A stretch of DNA of 35,649 nucleotides from Nitrospira japonica. GTDB lineage: Bacteria; Nitrospirota; Thermodesulfovibrionia; UBA6902. Each line of letters begins with the position of its first letter. Within the stretch, counting starts at the first letter, position 1. Positions 18,599-27,195 of the stretch are shown here, piece by piece. The position numbers and the translations under genes are program-made. Under the pieces are notes generated by a model. It made no database searches, had not been told where the DNA came from, and saw nothing but the letters and a program-made list of their open reading frames with translations. The stretch covers positions 1 to 35,649 of the forward strand of contig DYJL01000029.1 in the NCBI GenBank assembly GCA_020723105.1, in the 5' to 3' direction.

Positions 18599-18731
18599 AT
18601 TAATTGCTTATTATCTCTTCCTGTAATTATTCCCAATCTAAGAACACAAAAATACATTCGATTTCACACAGGGAACCTTATTTTTAAAAATATCTCTGTT
18701 ATTTTAACAGCATATTTTAAATATAATTATA
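18599..18731. promoter_or_regulatory. AT-rich gap with inverted repeat CTGTTATTTTAACAG
   Basis: At 18696-18710 arms CTGTTA/TAACAG surround TTT. The site lies just upstream of the small gene at 18732 and could be an operator. It has no GC-rich stem or T-run that would mark a terminator of nfeD. Low support. Confidence 0.25.
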
Positions 18732-18890
18732 TTGTTTCTTCACAAGAACAATTACCTTTTGAAATTTAATGGTGAAGTAAAAATTAATGACAACACGCTG
18801 GTGGCTATAGCCCTTTTGATTGCTGAGAGTAAACCGAAAGAAAAAGAAATAATGACAGCACTGATTACAAATTTACTTAATGAATATTAA
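18732..18890 (+). CDS. small hypothetical protein overlapping Fic relic
   Basis: Open frame from a TTG at 18732 ending NDNTLVAIALLIAESKPKEK and ITNLLNEY, about 52 residues. It overlaps the following ATG (18880) by 11 bp (ATGAATATTAA), the spacing expected for coupled genes. No Shine-Dalgarno sequence is visible, so the N-terminus may have been lost or the true start is elsewhere. Composition and overlap suggest a real gene once paired with the Fic gene, perhaps as its small partner. Family not recognised. Confidence 0.4.
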   Translation: MFLHKNNYLLKFNGEVKINDNTLVAIALLIAESKPKEKEIMTALITNLLNEY

Positions 18891-19110
18891 AGCAATGATC
18901 ACAGACATCCTACAACAAATCGACTCCATCAAATCAATACTTGACGGCTATTGTCCTGTGATTATTCCTCCTGTAAGAAGGTCGGATTATATATCTGCAT
19001 TACAAAAAACGAATAGGGGCGATCTGAATACCTTACGAGTTCTCATCCTGAGTATTGTATATGAAGAAATGAAGGCATTGAGAAAACTCGTCGAAAGACT
19101 CATTAGGTAG
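18880..19110 (+). pseudogene. Fic-family protein with internal deletion
   Basis: 76 residues. Residues 1-24 (MNIKAMITDILQQIDSIKSI) look like the N-terminal helix of long Fic proteins. Residues 25-76 (CPVIIPPVRRSDYISALQKT, then RGDLNTLRVLILSIVYEEM) match the segment that normally follows the Fic active site (PPVIIPxERRxxYxxALxxAxxGD). The HPFxDGNGR motif that transfers AMP and everything between are absent, so the reading frame looks like an in-frame deletion derivative without catalytic ability. Coupled by overlap to the small gene before it. A genuine small protein is the less likely alternative. Confidence 0.6.
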
Positions 19111-19129
19111 TTTTTTACACGGCAAGGCG

Positions 19130-20296
19130 TTAACCCGACCGCAAGGCCTCCACGATATTCATGCGCGCAGCCCTTACTGCAGGCAGCATGCCGCCGATAA
19201 AGCCCATTATCAGAGAGAACAATAAAGACTTGCAGATAATTTCAAACGTCAGTGCAAAGCTGAAGGCAAGCTCTGAAAACGTATAGAAGTTCATCGTCGA
19301 GATGGTCAACGCCTGCATGAATGATGCAAAAAACAACCCGGCACAGCCGCCCGTCAAACTGAGCGCTAATGCTTCAAACATAAATGCTGAAAGAATGTCT
19401 TTCTGCCTGTAGCCGATGGCCCGGAGCGTGCCGATCTCTCCTGTGCGGTTTGCCACTGCCGAATACATTGTAATCATAGCGCCAATAATGGCGCCGAGAG
19501 AAAATATTATCGTGAGAGACAATCCGAGTATCCTGATGAACTTTGCCATCATCTCGGATTGCTCTTTGTAGTATGCCGTCTCCCTTTTTGCCTCAAGCGT
19601 CAGACGCGGGTCGCCTTCGAGGCGCAACTTTATTTTGCCGAATCCGGATGAGTCCCTCAGTTTAAATAAAACAGATGAGTACACGGGACGCCTGAAGGCT
19701 TGCATCATCTGATCCACATCTCCCCATATCTCGGAACTGAAACCAGTATTGCCAGCATCAAATATCCCCACCACCGTCCAATCTCTCATTCCAAACCGCA
19801 GCGTCTCGCCAAGCCCGCCGCCTTTGAACCTCTTTGCAATGCTGCTGCCTGCGATTATTTCCGACGAACCAAAGCGGGGCAGGCGTCCTTTAACAAGTTT
19901 CACCTGGGGGCGTAACAGGAGAGAATTTTCAGATATGCCCCTTATAGTGACATTTGACTGCTTACCTGTTTCACGTTTGGGAAGACTGATTAAAACAACA
20001 ATTTCCTTTGCCAGCAAGGGGCGCCCCTTGGGGCCTATTGCTATCTTCTGCTGCGTCTCCACTATTGACGCCTGCAGACGTTCAATACCGCTCTGCACTT
20101 CTGATGCGGAGCCTTTCCTGATAATTACAACGTTATCGTAAGAACCGGTCTCGACAAGGGCCTTCTGCAACCCCTCGGCAAGCATTAATATCGAGGCAAA
20201 TACGAATACAACAAGCGCTATGCCTGAGGCAGTCAGGACCGTCGTAAGCCTTCTTGTTTTGAGATTGCGGACGCTGTATGAAATTGGAATCTTCAT
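19130..20296 (-). CDS. ABC transporter permease, MacB/FtsX-type (second subunit)
   Basis: About 388 residues with the MacB/FtsX plan: N-terminal helix (LTTVLTASGIALVVFVFASIL), a periplasmic MacB_PCD-like domain of about 220 residues, then three helices (IIFSLGAIIGAMITMYSAV, LALSLTGGCAGLFFASF, LLFSLIMGFIGGMLPAVRAARM). The motif NRTGEIGTLRAIGYRQKDIL is the cytoplasmic FtsX signature. ATG at 20296 is preferred to the GTG one codon earlier because AAAAGG precedes it. Last gene of a four-gene minus-strand operon. Confidence 0.9.
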   Translation of the reverse strand: MKIPISYSVRNLKTRRLTTVLTASGIALVVFVFASILMLAEGLQKALVETGSYDNVVIIRKGSASEVQSGIERLQASIVETQQKIAIGPKGRPLLAKEIVVLISLPKRETGKQSNVTIRGISENSLLLRPQVKLVKGRLPRFGSSEIIAGSSIAKRFKGGGLGETLRFGMRDWTVVGIFDAGNTGFSSEIWGDVDQMMQAFRRPVYSSVLFKLRDSSGFGKIKLRLEGDPRLTLEAKRETAYYKEQSEMMAKFIRILGLSLTIIFSLGAIIGAMITMYSAVANRTGEIGTLRAIGYRQKDILSAFMFEALALSLTGGCAGLFFASFMQALTISTMNFYTFSELAFSFALTFEIICKSLLFSLIMGFIGGMLPAVRAARMNIVEALRSG

Positions 20297-20324
20297 CACC
20301 TTTTCTTAACTCTTGACTCTCTTG

Positions 20325-21482
20325 TCACCCTATTCTCCTCAACCCTTCTGCTATACGTATACTGACAGCCCTGTATGCAGGTATAATCGCTGAGGCGCCG
20401 CCTACAACCACCGAGGCAGCCACATCCAGATAGACCGTATTCCATGACACATTGAATATTGGAAAAAATTGACTCATTGCGTCCCCAAATATCTTTGCAG
20501 CAGGAAAGGTAAGGATAATTCCGATTATACATCCGGCTGATGAGATAAAAAGGGATTCGCCAAATATCAATGCTGTAATATAAGTCCCGCCAAAACCTAA
20601 CGTCTTTAATACCGCATATTCAGCAATGCGCTCCCTCGCCGACATCGCCATTGTGTTGGCCATTACAGCCATGATTATGATTATGACAACAAATGAAACC
20701 AGTTGTATCGCTACTACTATAGCCTCGCTCATGGAAATGAAGCTCATCTGAAACGCCTTCTCTGTTTCGGTAAGAGTTTCAGCAAGAGAATTTTTGAAAG
20801 TCCTGTCTACCGCTTCTGACACATCTGCTGCAACATTCGGATTTTTTATTCCTATCAGATAAAAACCCACCTGATCGGCACGCATTGGAAATGACTTTTT
20901 CAGCGATTCATTCAGGTAATCCCAGTGAAAGAAAAACTGGGTCTCATCTATACTCTTGTCCCGGCCTTTATAAACCCCTCTCAGCACAAAATCCCAGGTG
21001 CCGGGGAAAATAGTGCCTTTCAGCACTACAGTATCCCCAAGTTTCCACTTGTATTTCTCAACAAGTTTTCTCCCGGCGGCAAAGCCCTTCCGGTCCCTGA
21101 GAAGTATAGCCTTCTGATCCTGCGGGAGAATAAATTCGGGATACAATTCAAGATAACTTTTCGGTTCTACTGCAAAATTGGCAAAGAAATTTTTCTCGTC
21201 TATATAAACACCGCCAAACCAGTTCCCGTAAGACACGTTTGTCACGCCTTCGATTTGACGAATCTTTTCCTTATAAGAAAGAGGAAGAGGGAACACAAGT
21301 GAAATGGCATTTCTGCTCACGAGACGGTTTGCAGCAGAGGCCTCCACGCCTGCATACCATGCATTCACCACTGTTCTGAGAAGACCAAAGGCGAGTATGG
21401 CAATGCTGATTCCGGTAATAGTCAGAAAAGTGCGCAGCCTGTGACGAAAGGCGTTTTTAAAAATAAGCTTGAGGAGTTGCAT
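20325..21482 (-). CDS. ABC transporter permease, MacB/FtsX-type (first subunit)
   Basis: 385 residues, paralogous in plan to the next permease: MQLLKLIFKNAFRHRLRTFL, helix LTITGISIAILAFGLLRTVV, large periplasmic domain (VSYGNWFGGVYIDEKNFFA...), then three helices and the signature ARERIAEYAVLKTLGFGG. Two different permeases per ATPase point to a heterodimeric transporter of the LolCDE/MacB group. The start overlaps the 3' end of the ATPase gene by 26 bp, supporting translational coupling. Confidence 0.9.
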   Translation of the reverse strand: MQLLKLIFKNAFRHRLRTFLTITGISIAILAFGLLRTVVNAWYAGVEASAANRLVSRNAISLVFPLPLSYKEKIRQIEGVTNVSYGNWFGGVYIDEKNFFANFAVEPKSYLELYPEFILPQDQKAILLRDRKGFAAGRKLVEKYKWKLGDTVVLKGTIFPGTWDFVLRGVYKGRDKSIDETQFFFHWDYLNESLKKSFPMRADQVGFYLIGIKNPNVAADVSEAVDRTFKNSLAETLTETEKAFQMSFISMSEAIVVAIQLVSFVVIIIIMAVMANTMAMSARERIAEYAVLKTLGFGGTYITALIFGESLFISSAGCIIGIILTFPAAKIFGDAMSQFFPIFNVSWNTVYLDVAASVVVGGASAIIPAYRAVSIRIAEGLRRIG

Positions 21483-22158
21483 TCAACACACCCTTATCAA
21501 GATGTCTGATAACATGAGCCTTTTTTGCTGCACGGGGGTCATGTGTCACCATTATGATAGTCTTGCATAATTCATTGACAAGACGCTCCATAAGTTCCAG
21601 TACCTCTTCGGCTGAAACCCGGTCCAGATCGCCTGTCGGTTCATCGGCAACTACGATTGCAGGGTCCGTAACAATAGCCCGCGCGATTGCAACGCGCTGC
21701 TGCTGGCCGCCGGATAACTGGCCCGGATAATGATCCATCCGGTCGGAGAGGTTCACGATCTTCAGGGCCGTCTCCACATGCGCTCTTCTTTGCTTTCTGG
21801 AAAGCCCTGTCAATAACAAGGGCAACTCAACATTTTCATATGCAGTAAGCACCGGGATAAGGTTATAGAACTGGAAAATAAAACCCACATGACCTGCCCG
21901 CCATCCTGCAAGTTCTGTTTCGGAAAGGGAATTAATATCTGTGCCGGCAACATTTATAATGCCGCTGTCAGCCTTGTCTATTCCTGCAATCAGATTCAGC
22001 AAGGTGCTTTTCCCTGAGCCGGAAGGCCCCATCAATGCCAGGAACTCGCATTGTGCAATTTCAAGATTAATATTTTCCAGGACAGGTATTATCTGGCTGC
22101 CACGCCGGTAGGACTTGCACAGGTTTTTGATCTGGATAACAGGTTGTTTGTTTTCCAT
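21457..22158 (-). CDS. ABC transporter ATP-binding protein, MacB/LolD-type
   Basis: 233-residue ATPase. Walker A GPSGSGKST (about 44-52), Q-loop in FIFQFYNLIPVLTAYENV, signature LSGGQQQR, Walker B and D-loop VVADEPTGDLD, H-loop VTHD. FQFYNLIPVLTAYENVELPL is typical of the MacB/LolD/FtsE subfamily (3.A.1.122/125). Zero spacing to the adaptor gene upstream and overlap with the permease downstream put it in one operon. Confidence 0.95.
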   Translation of the reverse strand: MENKQPVIQIKNLCKSYRRGSQIIPVLENINLEIAQCEFLALMGPSGSGKSTLLNLIAGIDKADSGIINVAGTDINSLSETELAGWRAGHVGFIFQFYNLIPVLTAYENVELPLLLTGLSRKQRRAHVETALKIVNLSDRMDHYPGQLSGGQQQRVAIARAIVTDPAIVVADEPTGDLDRVSAEEVLELMERLVNELCKTIIMVTHDPRAAKKAHVIRHLDKGVLNATPQAYF

Positions 22159-23367
22159 CTACTTCTCAACAACCTTTACCCTGACACCGCTCTTTAATTT
22201 TTCAAGAGGCTTCAAGACAACCCTCTCGCCTGCTTCTACGCCACTTACAATCTCTATCATATCGCCGAATTTACTACCGGTACGTACAGGCACTTCAACA
22301 ACATGAGTATTTTCAACTACAAACACTGACTTCTTATCACCATGATGCATAACGGCTGAGGGATTAATTGCTGTACGCGGCTTTTGTTCTTCAGAAGTTA
22401 CCGGCCGCTCAAGAAAGGCCACCTTTGCGCTCATTTCAGGAAGCACACGATTGTCATTATCCAGAAAACGTATCTTTATCATTACAGAAGCCTTGCTTCT
22501 GTCGGCTGTCGGTACGATCATATGCACTTCGCCCCTGAAGCGCACTTCGGGGAAGGCATCAAGCTGTATTTCGCAGGGCTGACCTAATCTTACATACTGC
22601 AGATTGGATTCGGAAACATCAGCCTCTACCTGCAGCGAGCCCATATCAGCTATAGTAACAACTGCGGCCTTCGCATTAGCCGCTGCGCCAAGCGGAGTAA
22701 CGATGTCTCCTATGTCAGCATTCTTGGTCAAAACTACGGCGTCAAACGGGGCGCGTATGAATGTATATGCCAGAGATACTTCTGCGCCGTTAAGAGCTGC
22801 GTCGTTTGCATAAACTGCAGCTTCTGCCTCTGCAACTGACGCATTCGCTTTTTTATAGAGCGCTTCTGCAGAATCATAATCGGTTTTTGATACCAGCTCA
22901 CTCTTAAGCAATTCTTTATACCGGCTGAAATGTACCTCGGCCTCATGCAGTTCTGCCTGGGCCTTCCTGACATTCGCACGCGCAACGTCCAGATTGGCTT
23001 TGGCCTGTTCACGCAAAGCGGTTACATCTTCATTTTCAAGTCTTGCAATCAGATCCCCCTTTTTTACATGATTGCCTTCTTCTACATTTACAGACACAAT
23101 GCGCCCTGTTGTCTTTGAAGCCACAGCAGCTTTACGCTGCGCCACGACATAACCGCTGGCGTTCAATAATGTAAAAGCCTGGGAAGGATAAATTTCTGAG
23201 ACAGTTGCAACTTCTACTTCAACAGCCGGTCCCATAAAATAAAATGTTCCGGTGAATATAAAAGCTATAACAACGATTACCAAATAAAATACTTGCCTGC
23301 GTTTTGAAGAAGCGGGGAGTGTTAAGGCTCTGTCTATTTTCAATTTTGAAATATCGTTATCAGCCAT
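22159..23367 (-). CDS. periplasmic adaptor (membrane fusion) protein, HlyD/MacA-type
   Basis: 402 residues. Cytoplasmic tail (1-27), one anchor helix (VFYLVIVVIAFIFTGTFYFM), then biotinyl-lipoyl halves (GYVVAQRKAAVASKTTGRIV; NADIGDIVTPLGAAANAK) flanking a coiled-coil hairpin (ANLDVARANVRKAQAELHEA ... AEAEAAVYANDAAL), a beta-barrel and a membrane-proximal domain (RTGSKFGDMIEIVSGVEAGE). This is the MacA-like link between an inner-membrane ABC pump and an outer-membrane channel; no TolC gene is in the window. First gene of the operon, divergent from slipin across 105 bp. Confidence 0.92.
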   Translation of the reverse strand: MADNDISKLKIDRALTLPASSKRRQVFYLVIVVIAFIFTGTFYFMGPAVEVEVATVSEIYPSQAFTLLNASGYVVAQRKAAVASKTTGRIVSVNVEEGNHVKKGDLIARLENEDVTALREQAKANLDVARANVRKAQAELHEAEVHFSRYKELLKSELVSKTDYDSAEALYKKANASVAEAEAAVYANDAALNGAEVSLAYTFIRAPFDAVVLTKNADIGDIVTPLGAAANAKAAVVTIADMGSLQVEADVSESNLQYVRLGQPCEIQLDAFPEVRFRGEVHMIVPTADRSKASVMIKIRFLDNDNRVLPEMSAKVAFLERPVTSEEQKPRTAINPSAVMHHGDKKSVFVVENTHVVEVPVRTGSKFGDMIEIVSGVEAGERVVLKPLEKLKSGVRVKVVEK

Positions 23368-23388
23368 GGATACATTGCTCTGCCGAGA

Positions 23389-23417
23389 TTGATTTAGTGT
23401 TTAAACTTGATTATTAT
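23389..23417 (+). promoter_or_regulatory. sigma-70 type promoter for slipin
   Basis: TTGATT (23389-23394), 17-bp spacer, TATTAT (23412-23417), about 55 bp before the slipin ATG. A weaker minus-strand pair, TTGGCG with 17 bp to TATCAT, overlaps the same gap and could serve the adaptor operon. Confidence 0.45.
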
Positions 23418-23472
23418 ACCAATGATATAACTTATTTAACATAACGCCAAGAGCGTTTAAAGGAGGGACAAC

Positions 23473-24243
23473 ATGTTTCAGGTAGGTTTTTCAGGTTTGG
23501 TGTTAGTAATAGTTCTTATTGTTTATTTCCTCTCAAGCGCCATCAAGGTGCTCCGGGAATATGAAAGAGGCGTTGTCTTCAGACTTGGAAGGTTGATACC
23601 GGTAAAAGGGCCCGGCCTTGTAATTATCTGGCCCGTTATTGATAAACTGGTAAAAGTAGGCCTGCGAACCGTCACCATGGATGTGCCTTCACAGGATATA
23701 ATTACAAGAGACAACGTTACCGTAAAAGTTAATGCAGTAGTCTATTTCAGAGTAGTGGAACCTACAAAGGCCATTACTGAGGTAGCTGATTATGAATACG
23801 CAACATCGCAGATATCACAAACTACGCTCAGGAGTGTCCTGGGACAAAGCGCTCTTGATGACCTCCTTTCCAAAAGAGATGAGTTAAATGCAGAACTGCA
23901 AAAAATCATAGATGAACAAACAGAACCATGGGGAATAAAAGTCACCACTGTTGAGGTCAAAAATGTGGATCTCCCCGTTGAAATGCAAAGGGCCATTGCC
24001 AAGCAGGCTGAAGCCGAGCGTGAAAGAAGGGCTAAAGTCATACATGCTGAGGGTGAATTCCAGGCCGCTCAGAAACTGGCGGATGCAGCAGCAATTATCG
24101 GTTCACAGCCTACAGCTATTCAATTAAGATTTCTGCAGACCCTGACAGAAATAGCAGCCGAGAAAAATTCAACTACTATCTTCCCGGTTCCGATAGATCT
24201 TATAGAGCCTTTTTTCAGAAAAATAAAAAAGGAAGCAGAATAA
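23473..24243 (+). CDS. slipin (SPFH/stomatin-family membrane protein)
   Basis: 256 residues: one N-terminal helix ([16 protein letters not shown]), SPFH/band-7 domain ([20 protein letters not shown] ... [20 protein letters not shown]), and a C-terminal helical part with [18 protein letters not shown]. Slipins scaffold membrane microdomains and are normally encoded next to a long-form NfeD protease that cuts their C-terminus. A strong AAAGGAGGG precedes the ATG. The expected partner nfeD is at 17327-18598, separated by an opposite-strand efflux operon. Confidence 0.95.
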   Translation: MFQVGFSGLVLVIVLIVYFLSSAIKVLREYERGVVFRLGRLIPVKGPGLVIIWPVIDKLVKVGLRTVTMDVPSQDIITRDNVTVKVNAVVYFRVVEPTKAITEVADYEYATSQISQTTLRSVLGQSALDDLLSKRDELNAELQKIIDEQTEPWGIKVTTVEVKNVDLPVEMQRAIAKQAEAERERRAKVIHAEGEFQAAQKLADAAAIIGSQPTAIQLRFLQTLTEIAAEKNSTTIFPVPIDLIEPFFRKIKKEAE

Positions 24244-24301
24244 TAAGTAGCAAGTGACAAGTGACTGGTTACGGATATTATACCCTCGAACCTTTTAAAA
24301 A

Positions 24302-24568
24302 ATGACAGACAGACCAAAACAGAAGCAACATCCGCTAATTACAACCCTTCAACAGGCAAAACGGCTTATTAAAGTTGTAATAGGCTTTACTATACTCATT
24401 ATAGGTATTGCCATGATTGCACTGCCCGGCCCTGCAACTGTAGTAATTCCTGTTGGTCTGGCTATTCTTGCAACAGAATTTATCTGGGCTAAAAAATTAT
24501 TGAAGCGTTTTAAGGATGGGGCGAATAATATAAAGAATTCCATCTTGAATAATAACAAACCGAATTAA
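24302..24568 (+). CDS. PGPGW-type small transmembrane protein
   Basis: 88 residues. Two hydrophobic helices (VVIGFTILIIGIAMIALPGP and VVIPVGLAILATEFIWA) flank the loop LPGPATVV, matching the putative transmembrane protein family named for its PGPGW motif (here PGPA). The C-terminal part AKKLLKRFKDGANNIKN is basic. Located 58 bp after slipin in the same direction, so possibly co-transcribed. Its stop codon coincides with the outer end of the decayed IS1182-like element. Function unknown. Confidence 0.8.
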   Translation: MTDRPKQKQHPLITTLQQAKRLIKVVIGFTILIIGIAMIALPGPATVVIPVGLAILATEFIWAKKLLKRFKDGANNIKNSILNNNKPN

Positions 24569-25728
24569 ATAAGGGATGTGGAGCCTGTCTAAAAACTCAG
24601 TTTCCATATCACTCGAAAAATCTTTTTTCATGAATTCTCTTACAATAAATCATTTGGTAAAAACAGCGTTGGTAATCTTCTTGTAATCTGTTAATAATAG
24701 TGCTCATTTAATATCAAAAGTGCCCGTTTAAGTACATGGCGCATTCGCTAATAAAACTTTCCCTTCAATAATCCTTCTGCTTATTTTCAATAAATTATGG
24801 GCAACCGCTCCTACCTTCCATTCGATCCTGATTTTTTCTGTCCCCCTCAATAGAAACTGGGTTAATCCTTCCACAATCTTCATTTGCCCGAATACCGGTT
24901 CTGCAAGTATCTTCCTCTTGCCGTATATCTTTCTGCCTTCTTCGGTATTTAGCTTCTTTCTCATCTTCTGCCTGTATTCCTCATAGCCGTCACGGGTTAT
25001 TGCCCGCCCGCTTTTCTTGTTCGTTGTGCATTTATGATTATTTTCACAAGTAGAACATAACCCTCTTGCTGTCCGATAAGTTGTTATATGCTTCTCACTG
25101 TATTTGGTTTTTATCGTACTATTCGCTACAGGTCGCATCTCTTGTCCCGCCGGGCAAATGTAAAGATTTTTCTCTTCATTATATATGAAATCCTCTTTCC
25201 GGAATAGTTCAGGACGAGCCCCCTTTATCTTGCCGATATTCCTCTCACCGCACTTCCCCATTCCCAATACCCTCGCCAACAATACAACCTCGGCAAATAC
25301 TTTCTCTATTAAAGCCCTATTCGCTGTGCGAAATAAACATATTGTTCGAAAGTCCGGCTTCTCCAACGCTGCCAACCACATAAAGGCTACATCAGTTTGA
25401 AGTTCTGATTCTATCTTCCGGCTTGATCGTATTCCGCTTGCATACCCCCATAAAAGTATCTTCAACATCATTCGGGGATGTTACGCAGGTCTTCCTTCCA
25501 CCTTCGCCTCTCTGAATCCGCCTATATCAATTCGTTCCAATATCTCAGAAAATACTCTGACAGAATGATCTTTTGTTTTCCATTCGTCGAGGCTTGGCGG
25601 CAAGAGAAAAACTATGTTCTGATCGTATTGCCTGTAGGGCATGTGATTACCTCCAATTGAAATTTCGGTACTCTATCACACACCTGTTGCTCTTGCAAGT
25701 TTTTAGACAGGCTCTCTGTCCCTTATTT
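24567..25728. mobile_element. decayed IS1182-like insertion sequence
   Basis: Perfect 17-bp terminal inverted repeats GAGCCTGTCTAAAAACT at 24581-24597 and its complement at 25698-25714. Ten further inverted bases, AAATAAGGGA at 24567-24576 and its complement at 25719-25728, lie outside a 4-bp mismatch, so the true ends may be the outer ones. No clear target duplication was identified. The enclosed transposase is broken. Confidence 0.85.
24728..25642 (-). pseudogene. IS1182-family transposase, nonsense and internally deleted
   Basis: Begins at ATG 25642 after GGAGGTAATCAC with MPYRQYDQNIVFLLPPSLDE, the classic IS1182 start. At 25481-25483 a TAA stop replaces the expected Tyr codon in GRPA-Y-HPRMMLKILLWGY; the frame then continues intact to 24728. 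The total, about 304 codons, is well short of the usual 450 or more. The sequence jumps from LLARVLGMGKCGERN to KEDFIYNEEKNLYICPAGQE, so the central part with catalytic DDE aspartates is missing. The C-terminal zinc-like cysteines and FGQMKIVEGLTQFLLRGTEK remain. It cannot be active without help in trans. Confidence 0.85.
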
Positions 25729-25741
25729 TTTCTTATTTTTT

Positions 25742-26326
25742 TTAGAAAATAAATCCCACCTGTCCCCCAACTCTCCAGTTATTATAGTTATAGTCTGCAC
25801 CTTCAATATCTTCAGTAAGTTGATATTTGCCATTAAGGCCTACAAAGAACTTATCTATTGTGTAATTCAAATCAATAAAAACCTGCCCTCCTAATAACCA
25901 GTCAGTGTCAGATGCAGAATCGCTGGACGTGGATGCATCTTCTTCAACATAGCTATAGGAAGCTCCGGCGCCAATATCTAACACAACATTGGAGGCTGCT
26001 TTGACAGCATACTTTAAGTTTAATTCAACAGGGATGAAAGTCAGTTCTGTTTCAACATCTTCAATAAATGCGCTGACTGAGCCCTTAGGGTTTGCATAAC
26101 CGACCTCAGCACCGAGATAAAGATTGTCCGCAATCTCTTTAAAGCCTTCAATACCCAAATATAATCCTGTATCAACGTCAACATCCCCTATAACATCGTC
26201 GGTAAAATCAATGTAATCCACCTTGATTGCAATATTTCCCGCGCCTATGGGAGTTTCTTCACCCGCATACGATGTAGACATCACTGCAAAAATACAAAAC
26301 AGAAAAACTAACACTACTTTCTTCAT
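25742..26326 (-). CDS. outer-membrane beta-barrel protein
   Basis: 194 residues. Start MKKVVLVFLFCIFAVMSTSY is chosen because AGGAGGG lies 4 bases before this ATG; a start six codons earlier lacks such a site. The signal peptide cleaves near SYAGE. The rest is eight or so amphipathic strands (IAIKVDYIDF, DTGLYLGIEG, NLYLGAEVGYANP, FIPVELNLKYAV, LLGGQVFIDLNYTI, FFVGLNGKYQLT, NWRVGGQVGFIF) ending in Phe, the BAM recognition residue. This is the OmpA/OmpW-like small barrel shape. Ligand or role unknown. It adjoins the IS1182-like element. Confidence 0.85.
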   Translation of the reverse strand: MKKVVLVFLFCIFAVMSTSYAGEETPIGAGNIAIKVDYIDFTDDVIGDVDVDTGLYLGIEGFKEIADNLYLGAEVGYANPKGSVSAFIEDVETELTFIPVELNLKYAVKAASNVVLDIGAGASYSYVEEDASTSSDSASDTDWLLGGQVFIDLNYTIDKFFVGLNGKYQLTEDIEGADYNYNNWRVGGQVGFIF

Positions 26327-26692
26327 TATTCCCTCCTGAGACAATAGATTTGATTTTTTAAAATATTCATTGTTACGGTTGAACTTACCATAGAATCTGC
26401 TTCATCTTTTGTCCCCTCCTTCCTTTTTTCCTGCCCTCTCACTCAGGTATAACACATCCCTTATTGCCGTTTATCAGCAGTAAGTTTTTTTAGAAAATAT
26501 GGCTCTGTGTCCTCATACTTCATGCATTAACTATCTTGTGGATTGTTCCGCAGTGGTCTTGCCATGTCCCCCTCAATATTCAAATGTTAGAATAGATTAA
26601 ACAATTCTGTTGGCTTAAATCAAGTCATTTTGCTGTTCTTTTTCCAAATTACTTTTTCAAGGGCTACCCCCTTTGTTTCTCTTTCGTTTTTT
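26327..26692. other. intergenic region upstream of OMP gene
   Basis: About 366 bp between the start of the outer-membrane protein gene and the end of the methyltransferase fragment. It probably contains the OMP promoter, though no clear box pair was recognised. Its distal part holds a RAYT-type repeat at 26646-26670. No conserved open frame was seen. Confidence 0.4.
26646..26670 (+). repeat. solo RAYT-type repeat (copy A)
   Basis: AAATTACTTTTTCAAGGGCT followed by ACCCC. The first 20 bases are identical to those at 32470-32489, at the right end of the RAYT transposase element. One G is missing from the GGGCTGACCCC core. Confidence 0.8.
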
Positions 26693-27157
26693 TTATTTTC
26701 CAGCCGACGCCATCTTGGATATCGGTTGCTTTTTTGCAAATATTTTCAGTTGATTTCTGTATGTTTTTATTCTTTGATTTGCCAACGTAACATAAGAAAG
26801 ATCTATATCATATCCGATATAATGCCGACCGTCTTTTAAGGCAACAAGACAAGTTGTTCCACTGCCACAAAATGGATCAAGAACAACGTCTCCCTCGAAA
26901 GTATAAAGTTGAGTTAACCTGTGGGGCATCTCCTCTGGGAATGGTGCAGGATGTCCAATCATGCGGGCTGAAACTGCGGGGGAGGTCCAAACGCTTTTTG
27001 TCCACTCAAGAAAATCGTCTTTGGTAATGGTACTTTTTTTATGCCCTCTCTTTCTCGAAAAAGATTCCTTCGAGAAAACTAAAATATACTCATGAATATC
27101 TCTTAGCACAGGGTTTGCGGCAGAAGGAGCTGGCCTGGAAAAACTGGACAGTGACAT
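26693..27157 (-). pseudogene. DNA methyltransferase, C-terminal half only
   Basis: 154 residues from ANPVLRDIHEYILVFSKE to the SAM-binding motif I VVLDPFCGSGTTCLVALKDG and IGYDIDLSYVTLANQRI. In beta-class N6-adenine/N4-cytosine methyltransferases the catalytic DPPY motif precedes this part; here it is absent, replaced by an unrelated N-terminal stretch (MSLSSFSRPAPSA). The protein could fold around SAM but cannot transfer a methyl group. No restriction gene is nearby. Surrounded by other broken mobile genes. Confidence 0.8.
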
Positions 27158-27195
27158 AAGTGATAAAGCTGCTCTAAACTAAGAACCCCTGGGTA

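Noticed and set aside
20296-20532. 78-residue frame antisense or alternate to the ABC permease
   Set aside because: It lies within the 3' end of the permease gene in another frame; the permease reading is clearly conserved.
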